Notes: generated by a model from the letters alone, not told the origin. DNA of 16,235 nt from Anaerohalosphaeraceae bacterium (GCA_030671565.1 DAOVIC010000016.1:1-16235); one strand, 5' to 3'; counted from the first letter of the stretch, positions 1-7,185 are shown. Numbers and translations are program-made.

Positions 1-357
1 GCTTATGATGAAGAAGAGGTCAAGGGGCAGACACGGAATGTGTTGCGATTCAGTCCGTCGCTTGCACCTATTAAGGCGGCTGTGTTTCCGCTTGTTAAGA
101 AAAATGGGATGCCGGAGATCGCACAGAATATCGCTAACGATCTTAAGGGCTGCTTCTCTTGCTTCTATGACCAAAAGGGCGCGATCGGCAGACGGTACAG
201 GAGACAGGACGAGGCGGGTACGCCGTATTGCATTACGGTTGACGGGGAGACGCTTGAGGATAATGTGGTAACAGTACGTGAAAGAGATTCGATGGAGCAG
301 GAAAAAGTTAACGTCGATCAGGTCAAGAGCTATCTTCGCGATAAGCTTGATCTGTAG
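1..357 (+). CDS. glyQS: Glycyl-tRNA synthetase, C-terminal part (5' end outside window)
   Basis: This is the last 118 codons of a class IIa homodimeric glycyl-tRNA synthetase, which charges tRNA-Gly in the cytoplasm. The reading frame is open from base 1 (AYDEEEVKGQTRNVLRF...), so the gene starts upstream of the window and the GTG at 40 is an internal valine, not a start. What is present is the HGTP anticodon-binding domain: LAPIKAAVFPLVKK, then IANDLKGCFSCFYDQ, the very typical IGRRYRRQDEAGTPYCITVD segment, and TVRERDSMEQ near the end. These phrases are characteristic of the alpha2 (eukaryote/Thermus-like) GlyRS and not of the alpha2beta2 GlyQ/GlyS pair of E. coli. The product ends in RDKLDL followed by TAG. 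It is followed on the same strand by a PspC-domain gene and asnS, so it probably belongs to a loose translation operon. Confidence 0.93.
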   Translation, partial: AYDEEEVKGQTRNVLRFSPSLAPIKAAVFPLVKKNGMPEIAQNIANDLKGCFSCFYDQKGAIGRRYRRQDEAGTPYCITVDGETLEDNVVTVRERDSMEQEKVNVDQVKSYLRDKLDL

Positions 358-412
358 GAACGTGTGTTGGATTTATAGATTCGATTGGGGTTATATTAGA
401 AGGAGAATAGAA

Positions 413-616
413 ATGAAGAAACTGTATCTGGCAAGTAAAGGTAATAGCAAACTGCTTGGTGTTTGCGGCGGCATCGCGGAAACTTACAACATTGACCCGA
501 CAATTGTAAGGGTCGTTATTGTCACGTTTGGATTGTTGCTTATGCCTGCGTTGATACCGGTTGTGCTTTCGTATATTGCGGCGTGGGCATTGATACCGCA
601 AAGGCCTGCCGACTGA
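413..616 (+). CDS. Small PspC-domain membrane protein
   Basis: A 67-residue protein whose whole length is one PspC domain. It begins MKKLYLASKGNSKLLGVCGG, has the family hallmark GVCGGIAETYNIDPTIVRVV at about residues 16-36, and then a hydrophobic stretch at about 37-61 (VIVTFGLLLMPALIPVVLSYIAAWALIP) that spans the membrane or forms a hairpin in it. The ATG at 413 is chosen because AGAAGGAG lies 7-14 bases upstream; the longer open frame before it has no family similarity. PspC domains occur in phage-shock membrane-stress sensors that can bind PspA. Single-domain versions like this one are common and mostly uncharacterised, so a role in envelope stress is family-level inference. The gene sits between glyQS and asnS on the same strand. 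Confidence 0.85.
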   Translation: MKKLYLASKGNSKLLGVCGGIAETYNIDPTIVRVVIVTFGLLLMPALIPVVLSYIAAWALIPQRPAD

Positions 617-649
617 AAACTTAGTTATTAATCATGGAGTATAGGGCAC

Positions 650-2158
650 ATGAAAAAGGATGTTCTAACCTGTATTTCTCAATTGAGCGAGCATGTTGAC
701 AGTGAAGTCACTCTTGGCGGGTGGCTTTATCGAGGGCGATCGAGCGGTAAGGTTTTGTTTCTTGTTGTTCGTGACGGCAGCGGGTTGTGTCAGTGTATCG
801 TTGAGAAGGGTAAGATCGACGACGAGCTTTTTGAAAAGCTTAAACACCTCGGACAGGAGAGTTCGCTTTGTGTTACGGGGTCGGTTCGGAAAGAGGAGAG
901 AAGTGTCGGCGGGTATGAGCTTGCTGTTTGCGCCGCTAAGATCGTTAACGAAGCGGTGGATTACCCTATTACGCCGAAAAGTCATGGGGTGGATTTTCTG
1001 CTGAAGCATCGTCATCTGCACCTGCGGTCACAGCGGCAATGGTGTATTGGGAAAGTGCGGCATACGGTGATCGATGTTATCAGGCGGTTTTTCAATGATA
1101 ACGGGTTTGTGCTTATCGATACGCCGATATTTACGACTATTGTGGGCGAGGGTGAGCAGACTCTTTTCGAGGTGGACTATTTTGGCAACCCCTTGCATCT
1201 TGCCCAGACCGGGCAGCTTTACCTGGAATCGGCTGCGATGAGCTATGGCAAGGTGTATTGTTTCGGCCCGACGTTTCGGGCGGAAAAGAGTAAAACAAGG
1301 CGGCATCTTACGGAGTTCTGGATGGTTGAGCCGGAGGTGGCATATATAGAACTGCCGGAATTGCTTGATCTTGCAGAGGAGTTTGTTTTCGCAATCGTTG
1401 AGGAAGTGCTTGAGAAGAACCGGGCAGAACTTGTCGAGCTTGGGGCTGATATTGAAGCGTTGGAAAAGATCAAAGCACCGTTCGTTCGGTTGACGTATTC
1501 TGAAGTTGTGGAAATACTTACCGGAGAAAAAACTGCCAAATTCATGGCTGAGCAGCTTGCCGGGTTTGAGGCGGAAAAAACCACCATCGAAAATCGTATT
1601 ATCGAGTTAGAGAAACCGCAGCAGGGATTGAAGAAGTGGCAGCAGGAAAAGACTGCGAAAGAATTGCTGGAATTACAAGGCGCACTTTCAGAGGTTGAAA
1701 GAAATATTGAAAACAACCCCAAGCACGCTCAACTTGCTGCAGATTTCCGATGGGGCAAAGATCTGGGCGGATCGGATGAAACTATTATTTCGCTTATGCA
1801 TGATAAGCCCGTCTTCGTAACGCATTATCCGAAGGAGGTCAAGGCATTTTACATGAAGCATGATCGTACGAAGGAGGATGTGGTGCTTAATTTTGACCTG
1901 CTTGCGTCGGCTGGGTTCGGGGAGATAATCGGCGGGTCGATCCGCGAGGACGATTATGATATTTTGCTGGGGAAGGTGAACGAACTGGGGTACAACCCCG
2001 CCGATTACCAGTGGTATCTCGACCTTCGCAAGTATGGATCGGTGCCGCATGGCGGTTTCGGGCTCGGCGTAGAGAGGACGGTTGCGTGGATAACAGGCGA
2101 AAAGCATATTCGCCAGTGCATAGCGTTCCCGCGGATGATGGATAAAGTGCATATTTAG
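650..2158 (+). CDS. asnS: Asparaginyl-tRNA synthetase with a coiled-coil insertion
   Basis: Class IIb aminoacyl-tRNA synthetase that attaches Asn to tRNA-Asn. The N-terminal OB-fold anticodon-binding domain spans about residues 1-105 (GGWLYRGR..., VRDGSGLCQC). The catalytic core follows, with LIDTPIFT and QLYLESAAM, class II motif 2 at 209-229 (FRAEKSKTRRHLTEFWMVEPE) and motif 3 at 469-480 (GFGLGVERTVAW). The RHL.EFWMVEPE form and TH(Y)PKE.KAFYMK point to Asn and not Asp. At 502 residues it is about 70 longer than the usual 430-residue bacterial enzyme. The extra length is a Glu/Lys/Gln-rich helical stretch at about residues 291-366, placed between LTYSEVVEIL and WGKDLGGSDE, segments that are adjacent in ordinary AsnRS. 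A GGAG lies 10 bases before the ATG. prmC follows after 24 bases. Confidence 0.95.
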   Translation: MKKDVLTCISQLSEHVDSEVTLGGWLYRGRSSGKVLFLVVRDGSGLCQCIVEKGKIDDELFEKLKHLGQESSLCVTGSVRKEERSVGGYELAVCAAKIVNEAVDYPITPKSHGVDFLLKHRHLHLRSQRQWCIGKVRHTVIDVIRRFFNDNGFVLIDTPIFTTIVGEGEQTLFEVDYFGNPLHLAQTGQLYLESAAMSYGKVYCFGPTFRAEKSKTRRHLTEFWMVEPEVAYIELPELLDLAEEFVFAIVEEVLEKNRAELVELGADIEALEKIKAPFVRLTYSEVVEILTGEKTAKFMAEQLAGFEAEKTTIENRIIELEKPQQGLKKWQQEKTAKELLELQGALSEVERNIENNPKHAQLAADFRWGKDLGGSDETIISLMHDKPVFVTHYPKEVKAFYMKHDRTKEDVVLNFDLLASAGFGEIIGGSIREDDYDILLGKVNELGYNPADYQWYLDLRKYGSVPHGGFGLGVERTVAWITGEKHIRQCIAFPRMMDKVHI

Positions 2159-2182
2159 TCGCTTCACGGCAGAGCAGGTGAT

Positions 2183-3058
2183 ATGGAGAAATGGACTATT
2201 CAAAAACTTCTTGGGTGGATCACTGATTACTTTGGTAAGAATGGTATTGATTCGCCGCGACTTAGCGCAGAGATGCTGCTTTCTTATGTCTTGGGTCTTC
2301 AGCGAATCGAGCTGTATGTTCATTTTGACCGGGTTGTTGCCGGCGATAAACTGAAGGTGCTTCATGAACTTGTTCAACGCGGCGGCGAGCATGAGCCCGT
2401 TGCTTACCTTGTCGGACGGACGGAGTTTTATTCGCTTGAGATCAAGGTTAATCGTGACTGTCTTATTCCTCGCCCGGAAACGGAATTGCTTGCTGAGCGG
2501 GCAATCGAGTTTTTGCGGAAACGTGCGGGCAAGCAATACGTTTGCGATCTTTGCACGGGCTCCGGATGCATCGCGGTCGCAATAGCAAAAGGCGTAAAAG
2601 ACATCGGCATAATCGCAACCGACATCTGCGACGCAGCCCTCTCGATGGCCGCCGAAAACGTTGCCCATCACCAACTCGGCGAAACGATAAAACTTCTATG
2701 CGGCGACCTCTTCAAACCAATCATAGAAGGCCTTGACGAAACCCGATTCGACCTTATTGTTTCAAACCCTCCATATATTTCAACCCGCGAATACGAAACG
2801 CTTGATAAGAATGTTAAAGAATATGAACCAAAGAAGGCGCTGCATGCCGGCGGAGAAGGACTGGACGTTTATCGGCGAATCGTCGAGCAGGCCGATTCGC
2901 ATCTTAAGGACGACGGCGCACTAATGCTCGAGATCGGCTACGGACAGGGGCAGACGATAAAGGGTTTGCTTCAAGATGTTGGGTGCTTTTCGGAAATAAC
3001 GATCGAAAAGGATTTCCAGAATAATGACAGGGTTGTGACGGCAATCAAGGCAGGTTGA
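2183..3058 (+). CDS. prmC: Peptide chain release factor N5-glutamine methyltransferase (HemK/PrmC)
   Basis: SAM-dependent methyltransferase that modifies the glutamine of the GGQ motif in release factors RF1/RF2 and so tunes translation termination. The protein is 291 residues, normal for the family. Residues 1-75 form the helical N-terminal substrate-recognition domain. PRPETE lies near residue 98, the SAM-binding loop is DLCTGSG at 122-128, and the catalytic NPPY signature is at 195-198, preceded by DLIVS. The tail (LMLEIGYGQG...) fits the family. It starts 24 bases after asnS and is probably cotranscribed; the ribosome site is weak (AGCAGGTGAT). The final 14 bases overlap the end of the convergent tatD gene. 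Between about 2565 and 2790 synonymous positions switch from T/G-ending to A/C-ending codons, unlike the rest of the gene. Confidence 0.95.
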   Translation: MEKWTIQKLLGWITDYFGKNGIDSPRLSAEMLLSYVLGLQRIELYVHFDRVVAGDKLKVLHELVQRGGEHEPVAYLVGRTEFYSLEIKVNRDCLIPRPETELLAERAIEFLRKRAGKQYVCDLCTGSGCIAVAIAKGVKDIGIIATDICDAALSMAAENVAHHQLGETIKLLCGDLFKPIIEGLDETRFDLIVSNPPYISTREYETLDKNVKEYEPKKALHAGGEGLDVYRRIVEQADSHLKDDGALMLEIGYGQGQTIKGLLQDVGCFSEITIEKDFQNNDRVVTAIKAG

Positions 3059-3818
3059 AGAAGATTTTGCTCGTCTGGGTAACTTTTTCGGCGAAGTCTT
3101 CTAATTCCATTTCTTTTATCTCTGCTAGTTTTCTGGCTGTGTGGATCATCAGTGCCGGTTCGTTTGGACGCTGGTTTCTTACCGGTGTTGGTGATATGAA
3201 AGGGCAGTCTGTTTCTACCATCATTCTGTTTAGCGGGACCAGCTTTGCGGAATCTCTCGCTTCCTGGGCCTTCTTGAATGTTACTATTCCTGTAAACGAG
3301 ACGTAGTAGCCTCTTTCGAGGATCAGTTTCGTTTGTTCGCCGGTTCCGCTGTAGCAGTGAATCACTACCTTTTTCAGTTTACCGGTGAACTCCTGAAGTA
3401 TTTCCATGGTTTCGCCGAAGGCGTTTCTGGTGTGGATGACTACCGGCAGGTTGAGTTCTTCGGCGATGTTGAGTTGTTTGCGAAATATTTCCTTTTGTAT
3501 GTCGCGGGGTGAATGGTCGTAGAAGAAGTCGAGTCCGGTTTCGCCGAGGGCTACTACTTTGTCATCCCGGCAGAGTTTTTTTAGCAATGCGAGATCGTTT
3601 TCGGTTACGTTCTCTGCATAGTGCGGGTGGTAGCCCAGGGCCGCATACATGTTATCATGGGCACCGGCGACGGCGAGAGCTTTTTCCAGTTCGCCGGGTT
3701 CTGTGGCAACGGTTATCCACGAGGTTATGCCGGCGTCGATGCTGCGAGCAAGGACGCCTTCGACATCGGATGCAAGGTCGTCAAAAGTAAAATGTGCGTG
3801 AGTATCGATTAACTGCAT
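3045..3818 (-). CDS. tatD: TatD-family metal-dependent hydrolase (putative DNase)
   Basis: A 257-residue TatD-family TIM-barrel hydrolase of the amidohydrolase superfamily. Characterised members act as Mg-dependent 3'-5' exonucleases or deoxyribonucleases, and a role in DNA quality control is likely but not proven here. The metal ligands are all visible: HAH at residues 7-9, Glu93 in GETGLDFFY, His129 in VVIHTRN, His154 in VVIHCYSG and Asp204 in VETDCPF. YHPH at 63-66 and the SPTPVRNQRPNEP segment are also family hallmarks. The ATG at 3818 follows the family's usual N-terminus (MQLIDTHAHF), yet no Shine-Dalgarno precedes it: an AT-rich repeat tract lies directly against the start codon. It is the last gene of the rplS-yraN-tatD minus-strand group and ends 14 bases inside prmC. 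Confidence 0.93.
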   Translation of the reverse strand: MQLIDTHAHFTFDDLASDVEGVLARSIDAGITSWITVATEPGELEKALAVAGAHDNMYAALGYHPHYAENVTENDLALLKKLCRDDKVVALGETGLDFFYDHSPRDIQKEIFRKQLNIAEELNLPVVIHTRNAFGETMEILQEFTGKLKKVVIHCYSGTGEQTKLILERGYYVSFTGIVTFKKAQEARDSAKLVPLNRMMVETDCPFISPTPVRNQRPNEPALMIHTARKLAEIKEMELEDFAEKVTQTSKIFFNLP

Positions 3819-3824
3819 GGAATT

Positions 3825-3856
3825 TAGAAATCAAAAATTAAATATCAAAATTAAGG
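3825..3856. repeat. AT-rich repeat tract next to the tatD start
   Basis: A short run built of the similar words AAATCAAAAATT, AAATATCAAAATT and AAGGAT. It occupies the place where the tatD ribosome-binding site would be expected, 7-38 bases before the ATG. It resembles in composition the other AT-rich simple-repeat tract of this window near 6960-7030, though the words differ. Whether it is a mobile miniature repeat or slipped-strand drift cannot be told from one copy. Confidence 0.4.
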
Positions 3857-3897
3857 ATGCGGCTTTTCGGCCGAGATCTTAAAGTAAACTAAGTTGG

Positions 3898-4305
3898 TTA
3901 TGGAGTAAAGGCTTTTTTGTAGTGTCTTATTTCGGGCGAGCCTTTTGGAGGGAGGATCACCGCGACGATGTCGAAACGGAGCGGTCTGTCTTTTATTTTG
4001 TAGGTGGTAAGGAAGTGCCTTGCAGCAGACGCCATCCTTTTGCGTTTTCGGTAAGTTACCGCGTTTTGGGCCTTTTGGAACGTCTCGCTTCTTCTTGTTT
4101 TTACCTCTATAAAAACGATCGCGTCAGTTGAAGCGGAAGGGTCGTTCATTATAAGGTCGATCTCGCCGGTTGAGCAGGAGTAATTGCGCGCAATGAGAGA
4201 GAGGCCCTTTTTTTTGAGGAATTTTTCGCAGCGTTTTTCACCCCACCTGCCCAGCTTTTTGGGATCAGCAAATAATCTTCGTCTGAAACCTGGCAGAAAG
4301 AGCAT
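3898..4305 (-). CDS. yraN: YraN / UPF0102 family endonuclease-like protein
   Basis: A 135-residue protein of the YraN (UPF0102) family, which adopts a restriction-endonuclease-like fold. Its substrate is unproven; suggested roles are in DNA processing. Family signatures are clear: LGRWGEKRCEKFLKKKGLSLIARNY at 18-42, then the nuclease-like core GEIDLIM at 47-53 and VFIEVKTR at 64-71. Glu23, Asp50, Glu67 and Lys69 are positioned as the presumptive metal-binding and catalytic residues, and FDIVAV at 111-116 closes the core. It lies 16 bases downstream of rplS. In many bacteria rnhB is inserted between rplS and yraN; here it is absent. The ATG at 4305 gives the usual length; the N-terminal extension MLFLPGFRRRLFADP is somewhat long but not unusual. 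Confidence 0.88.
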   Translation of the reverse strand: MLFLPGFRRRLFADPKKLGRWGEKRCEKFLKKKGLSLIARNYSCSTGEIDLIMNDPSASTDAIVFIEVKTRRSETFQKAQNAVTYRKRKRMASAARHFLTTYKIKDRPLRFDIVAVILPPKGSPEIRHYKKAFTP

Positions 4306-4321
4306 AAGCCCGAAGTCCGGT

Positions 4322-4690
4322 TTATCTGCTGACCGTATGTGTGCTGTGCCGCTGAGGAAGCCTTACAGCTTTACCTATACGGTCTCTTAGAAAATAGAGT
4401 TTTGCACGTCTTGTTTTTCCGCTACGGATGGCTTTGACGCCGACAACATTGGGTGAGTGGAGCGGGAATATACGCTCTACGCCTTCGTTACCGAGAACAC
4501 GACGGACAGTGAAAGTCTCGTGGATACCGCTGCCTTTTCGGCTGATGACGGTTCCCGAAAAGACCTGTACGCGTGTTTTTTCGCCTTCCTTGATCCTGCA
4601 GTCGACTTCGACTGTATCGCCTACTTCAAAATAAGGTACCTTTTCCTTAAGGCTCTTACTTGCGACCGATTCTAGCAATTCAGTATTCAC
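4322..4690 (-). CDS. rplS: 50S ribosomal protein L19
   Basis: A 122-residue ribosomal protein L19, which sits at the interface of the 30S and 50S subunits. Recognisable segments in order are VPYFEVGDTVEVDCRIKEG, RVQVFSGTVISRKGSGIHETFTVRR, GVERIFPLHSP and RRAKLYFLRDRIGKAVRL. The start codon is GTG, supported by an AGGAG at 4698-4702 with 7 bases of spacing; no ATG fits. It is the first gene of a minus-strand group with yraN and tatD, and it has its own recognisable promoter about 90 bases upstream. The common partners trmD, rimM, rpsP and ffh are not upstream, where a 425-bp gap separates it from recJ. Confidence 0.97.
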   Translation of the reverse strand: MNTELLESVASKSLKEKVPYFEVGDTVEVDCRIKEGEKTRVQVFSGTVISRKGSGIHETFTVRRVLGNEGVERIFPLHSPNVVGVKAIRSGKTRRAKLYFLRDRIGKAVRLPQRHSTHTVSR

Positions 4691-4777
4691 GTTATATCTC
4701 CTGCATTTTCAAGAAATTCATATTTTTAGCCCAGACCTAGGCGCGTACTCAGACGCCGGTTTGGCGAAGAATCCCAT

Positions 4778-4805
4778 AGTATATCGTCGGAAAACAGAAA
4801 TTCAA
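4778..4805 (-). promoter_or_regulatory. Sigma-70-type promoter of rplS
   Basis: Read on the minus strand, a -35 box TTGAAT (4800-4805) and a -10 box TATACT (4778-4783) are separated by 16 bases. Transcription would begin near 4770 and give a leader of about 80 bases before the GTG of rplS. A second TTGAAA lies slightly upstream, but its spacing to a -10 is poor. Confidence 0.55.
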
Positions 4806-5115
4806 GCCTTTTTTCAAGTTCGGGCAGTTTTTCCAGTCTAAATTACCCTCTCGTTAAGGATGCTTTTCGGCAAACTCACGTATCTTATTGCCACAAAAGC
4901 ACTTACGTCGGCACTCTTATTCAGCTGCAGACGAAGATTTCATCGAATCCATCACCCTGCTCGCATAAAAACCGCAAATTACCAGATATTTTTACCCGGC
5001 CGGGCCGGATTACCTTCGCCCTGCGGAGCGCACCCCATTGCCTCCGGGATCAAACCTTTTTAATTATTACTGGTTTATAGGTGTGGTGGAATCGGCCTCG
5101 GCACGGCAAACTTTT
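4806..5115. other. Gene-free region with a GC-rich inverted-repeat block
   Basis: The gap between recJ and the rplS promoter holds no credible gene: the open frames here lack ribosome sites and family resemblance. It contains a compact GC-rich block at about 4995-5048. Inside it, CCGGC (4996-5000) and GCCGG (5004-5008) form a tight inverted repeat, and CCCGGCCGGG (4995-5004) is a perfect palindrome. A second element CCGGGA near 5044-5049 can pair with the first, so a larger fold on either strand is possible. The flanks are AT-rich, including TTTTTAATTATTA at 5058-5070. No clear terminator for recJ could be defined. Confidence 0.4.
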
Positions 5116-6864
5116 TTATTCGAAGCGGATGTCCTCCAGTACGAACTGTACCGAGGAGTTTCCGTTGTAGGTGTTTATCTTTGGCTCGTAGGCTACGCTG
5201 AAGTAATCTGTTTCGAGGAGCTTCTTTTCGAGCTTTCCCATGTTGAATCCTATGCATCGTACGGAGCCGGTGTTGTCTCTTATCGATAGCTGGAGATGGT
5301 CGCCCTTTGCGCCTACTTTTCGCGGTGGCGAGATCAGTTGTACGCCTTTGCTTGCGAAGAGCGGTTTTCTGTTACCCTGTCCGGCTGGGTCGAGGAGAGC
5401 TAGTTCCTTTACTACTATTTCGCTCAGATCGTTGACGGTGCAGAGTGCGTCTATGTCTAGTTTTTCGGCGAGAGTGTCTGATGTGAAATTTTCGGCTGCG
5501 TATTGTTCGACTGCTTCGGCAAAGTCTTCTATTTTGTCTTTGTCGATCCGCAGGCCGGCTGCGTATTCGTGACCTCCGAAACTTATAAGGTGCTGCTGAG
5601 AGGATCTTATTGCACTATGGATGTTGAAGCCTTCTACAGAACGGGCCGAGCCCTGGGATGTTTCGCCTGCGGTGCATATTATTATTGCCGGACGAAGGAA
5701 AGTTTCTACTATGCGGGAGGCTACGATGCCGATTATTCCGGGGTGCCAGTTTTCATCGGCGATGACGATAGTTTTTCTGTCGGGGTGGTTTAGGCCGCGG
5801 TTTATTACCATTTCGCGGGCTTCTTTGAATATCTTACGCTGGAGCTGTTGGCGCTGCCGATTTTGTTCCTTGAGATATTCGGCGATCTGGGTGCATTTTA
5901 GTTCGCTTTCACTGGTGAGTAGTTCTACTGCGAGGCGGGCATGTCCCATTCTGCCGGCGGCGTTTAGCATTGGTGCGAGTCTAAATCCGATGTGGTAGCT
6001 GTCAAGGTCCTGGCCGGTTAAGCCGGAGGATTCTATGAGGGCGCGGATGCCGCATAGTTTTGATTCGCGAAGAGTCTTTAGGCCGAAGCTTGCGATTATT
6101 CTGTTTTCACCGCGAAGATCCACTACGTCGGCTATGGTTCCCATTGCCGCGAGCGTCGTTGCGTTTATTAGAAATTGCCGGAGTTGGGGAGCCAGGCGAT
6201 CGCCGGTTTTGAATTCGTTTGCGATGGCCCATGCGAGTTTGAAGGCTACCATTGCACCAGCCGAGTGTGGGTTGGGATACGAATCATCGAGCGAGGGGTG
6301 GACTATCGCGACGGCGCGGGGGAGATCGTTGATGTCGTCCGGGCGATGGTGGTCGGTGATTATTAGTTCCATGCCGAGATCGTAAGCGAGTTTGGCGGAG
6401 TTGATTGCGCTTATGCCGCAGTCTACTGTGATGATGAGTTTTGCGCCGTTTTCGGCTAGCTGTTTTATGGCTTCTTCGTTTAGGCCATAGCCTTCTTCTA
6501 TTCTGTGGGGGATGTAGTATTCTACTTCGGCGCCGAGGGTTGTCAGGAGGTGCCATAGGATCGAGACGGAGGTTATGCCATCGACGTCGTAGTCGCCGTA
6601 GATGGCGATCTTTTCTTTGTTTACGAGGGCCTGTTTTATTCTTGCGGCAGCAACGGTTACGCCGGGCATGGCTTCGGGGGCGATCAGGTCGGTGAGTTTG
6701 GGGGAGAGGAAATCTCTTGCCGTGCCGGAATCGGTGATCTGGCGGTTCATGAGGGTCTGTGCAAGTATCGGAGAAACGCTGAGCTTGTCGGCGAGCTGGG
6801 AAGTTTCAGCGTGGGGAGGGCGGATGTTCCAGACCTTTTTGTGTATCCTTACAGCACTTTTCAT
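5116..6864 (-). CDS. recJ: Single-stranded-DNA-specific exonuclease RecJ
   Basis: RecJ degrades single-stranded DNA 5'-3' in recombinational repair, mismatch repair and stalled-fork processing. With the ATG at 6864 it has 582 residues, the usual length. DHH-superfamily motifs are intact: YGDYDVDG (residues 89-96, with Asp91/93/95), ITVDCG (about 145-150), ITDHHRP (169-175, the DHH), and GTIADVVDL. RLAPMLNAAGRMG is the inter-domain helix. The DHHA1 domain carries GSARSVEGFNIHSAI and SFGGHEYAAG (about 429-438), and an OB-like C-terminal domain follows. An in-frame TTG at 6888 would add 8 residues, but GGGAAGG before the ATG and family length favour 6864. A perfect consensus promoter lies about 45-80 bases upstream, so it is probably transcribed alone. 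Confidence 0.95.
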   Translation of the reverse strand: MKSAVRIHKKVWNIRPPHAETSQLADKLSVSPILAQTLMNRQITDSGTARDFLSPKLTDLIAPEAMPGVTVAAARIKQALVNKEKIAIYGDYDVDGITSVSILWHLLTTLGAEVEYYIPHRIEEGYGLNEEAIKQLAENGAKLIITVDCGISAINSAKLAYDLGMELIITDHHRPDDINDLPRAVAIVHPSLDDSYPNPHSAGAMVAFKLAWAIANEFKTGDRLAPQLRQFLINATTLAAMGTIADVVDLRGENRIIASFGLKTLRESKLCGIRALIESSGLTGQDLDSYHIGFRLAPMLNAAGRMGHARLAVELLTSESELKCTQIAEYLKEQNRQRQQLQRKIFKEAREMVINRGLNHPDRKTIVIADENWHPGIIGIVASRIVETFLRPAIIICTAGETSQGSARSVEGFNIHSAIRSSQQHLISFGGHEYAAGLRIDKDKIEDFAEAVEQYAAENFTSDTLAEKLDIDALCTVNDLSEIVVKELALLDPAGQGNRKPLFASKGVQLISPPRKVGAKGDHLQLSIRDNTGSVRCIGFNMGKLEKKLLETDYFSVAYEPKINTYNGNSSVQFVLEDIRFE

Positions 6865-6916
6865 GGACAACAGGGCCTTCCCTGGCAAGATTGGTTACGA
6901 ATTTTGTTAAGCGACT

Positions 6917-6945
6917 ATTATAGCATGGGGAGGAGTAATTGTCAA
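6917..6945 (-). promoter_or_regulatory. Perfect consensus sigma-70 promoter of recJ
   Basis: On the minus strand the -35 is TTGACA (6940-6945) and the -10 is TATAAT (6917-6922), with exactly 17 bases between them, an ideal housekeeping promoter. The start of transcription would fall near 6910, leaving about 45 bases of leader before the recJ ATG. It is unusually strong for a repair exonuclease. Confidence 0.8.
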
Positions 6946-6959
6946 TGGGGCGGGCTTTG

Positions 6960-7029
6960 CTCAAATCCTAAATTCTAATACCTAAATCCTAAACAAATTC
7001 AAAATACTAATTTACCAAAATCTAAAACC
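6960..7029. repeat. AT-rich tract of degenerate CCTAAAT-like heptamers
   Basis: The segment is a string of near-repeats: AAATCCTAAATTC, TAATACCTAAATCC, TAAACAAATTC, AAAATACTAATTTACC, AAAATCTAAAAC. The strand shown is almost devoid of G. It starts just upstream of the recJ promoter and ends before the promoter of the next gene. Tracts of this kind sit between genes in a number of planctomycete genomes (a recollection, not a search result). No protein could be encoded here. Confidence 0.6.
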
Positions 7030-7099
7030 TCGTTTGGATGCAATCAGGGCAGTTTTGAACATTTGGAGTAGGAATAGAGGATTGCGGTTGTAGGGTTTT

Positions 7100-7108
7100 T
7101 GGTATAAT
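7100..7108 (+). promoter_or_regulatory. Extended -10 promoter for the 7186 gene
   Basis: TGGTATAAT combines a consensus -10 (TATAAT, 7103-7108) with the TG of an extended -10. A weak TTGCGG at 7082-7087 lies 15 bases upstream, short for a -35, so the extended -10 probably carries the promoter. Transcription would start near 7115, about 70 bases before the ATG at 7186. Confidence 0.5.
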
Positions 7109-7185
7109 GTGAGAGATTAAAAGGTCATTTGCGCATTTGGTGTTTTACGCAGACTTTATAATTATTGTAGGCATAGGAGAAAATC

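Noticed and set aside
5..271. Plus-strand Arg-rich frame at the window start, and similar Arg/Ser-rich frames across recJ, groEL and asnS
   Set aside because: They are out-of-frame readings of strongly supported genes, with skewed composition and no family resemblance.
4738..4850. A 37-codon minus-strand frame (LEKLPELEKRLEFLF...) upstream of rplS that faintly recalls the start of a release factor
   Set aside because: It has no ATG/GTG start with a ribosome site, an in-frame stop lies just before it, and a good rplS promoter lies inside it.
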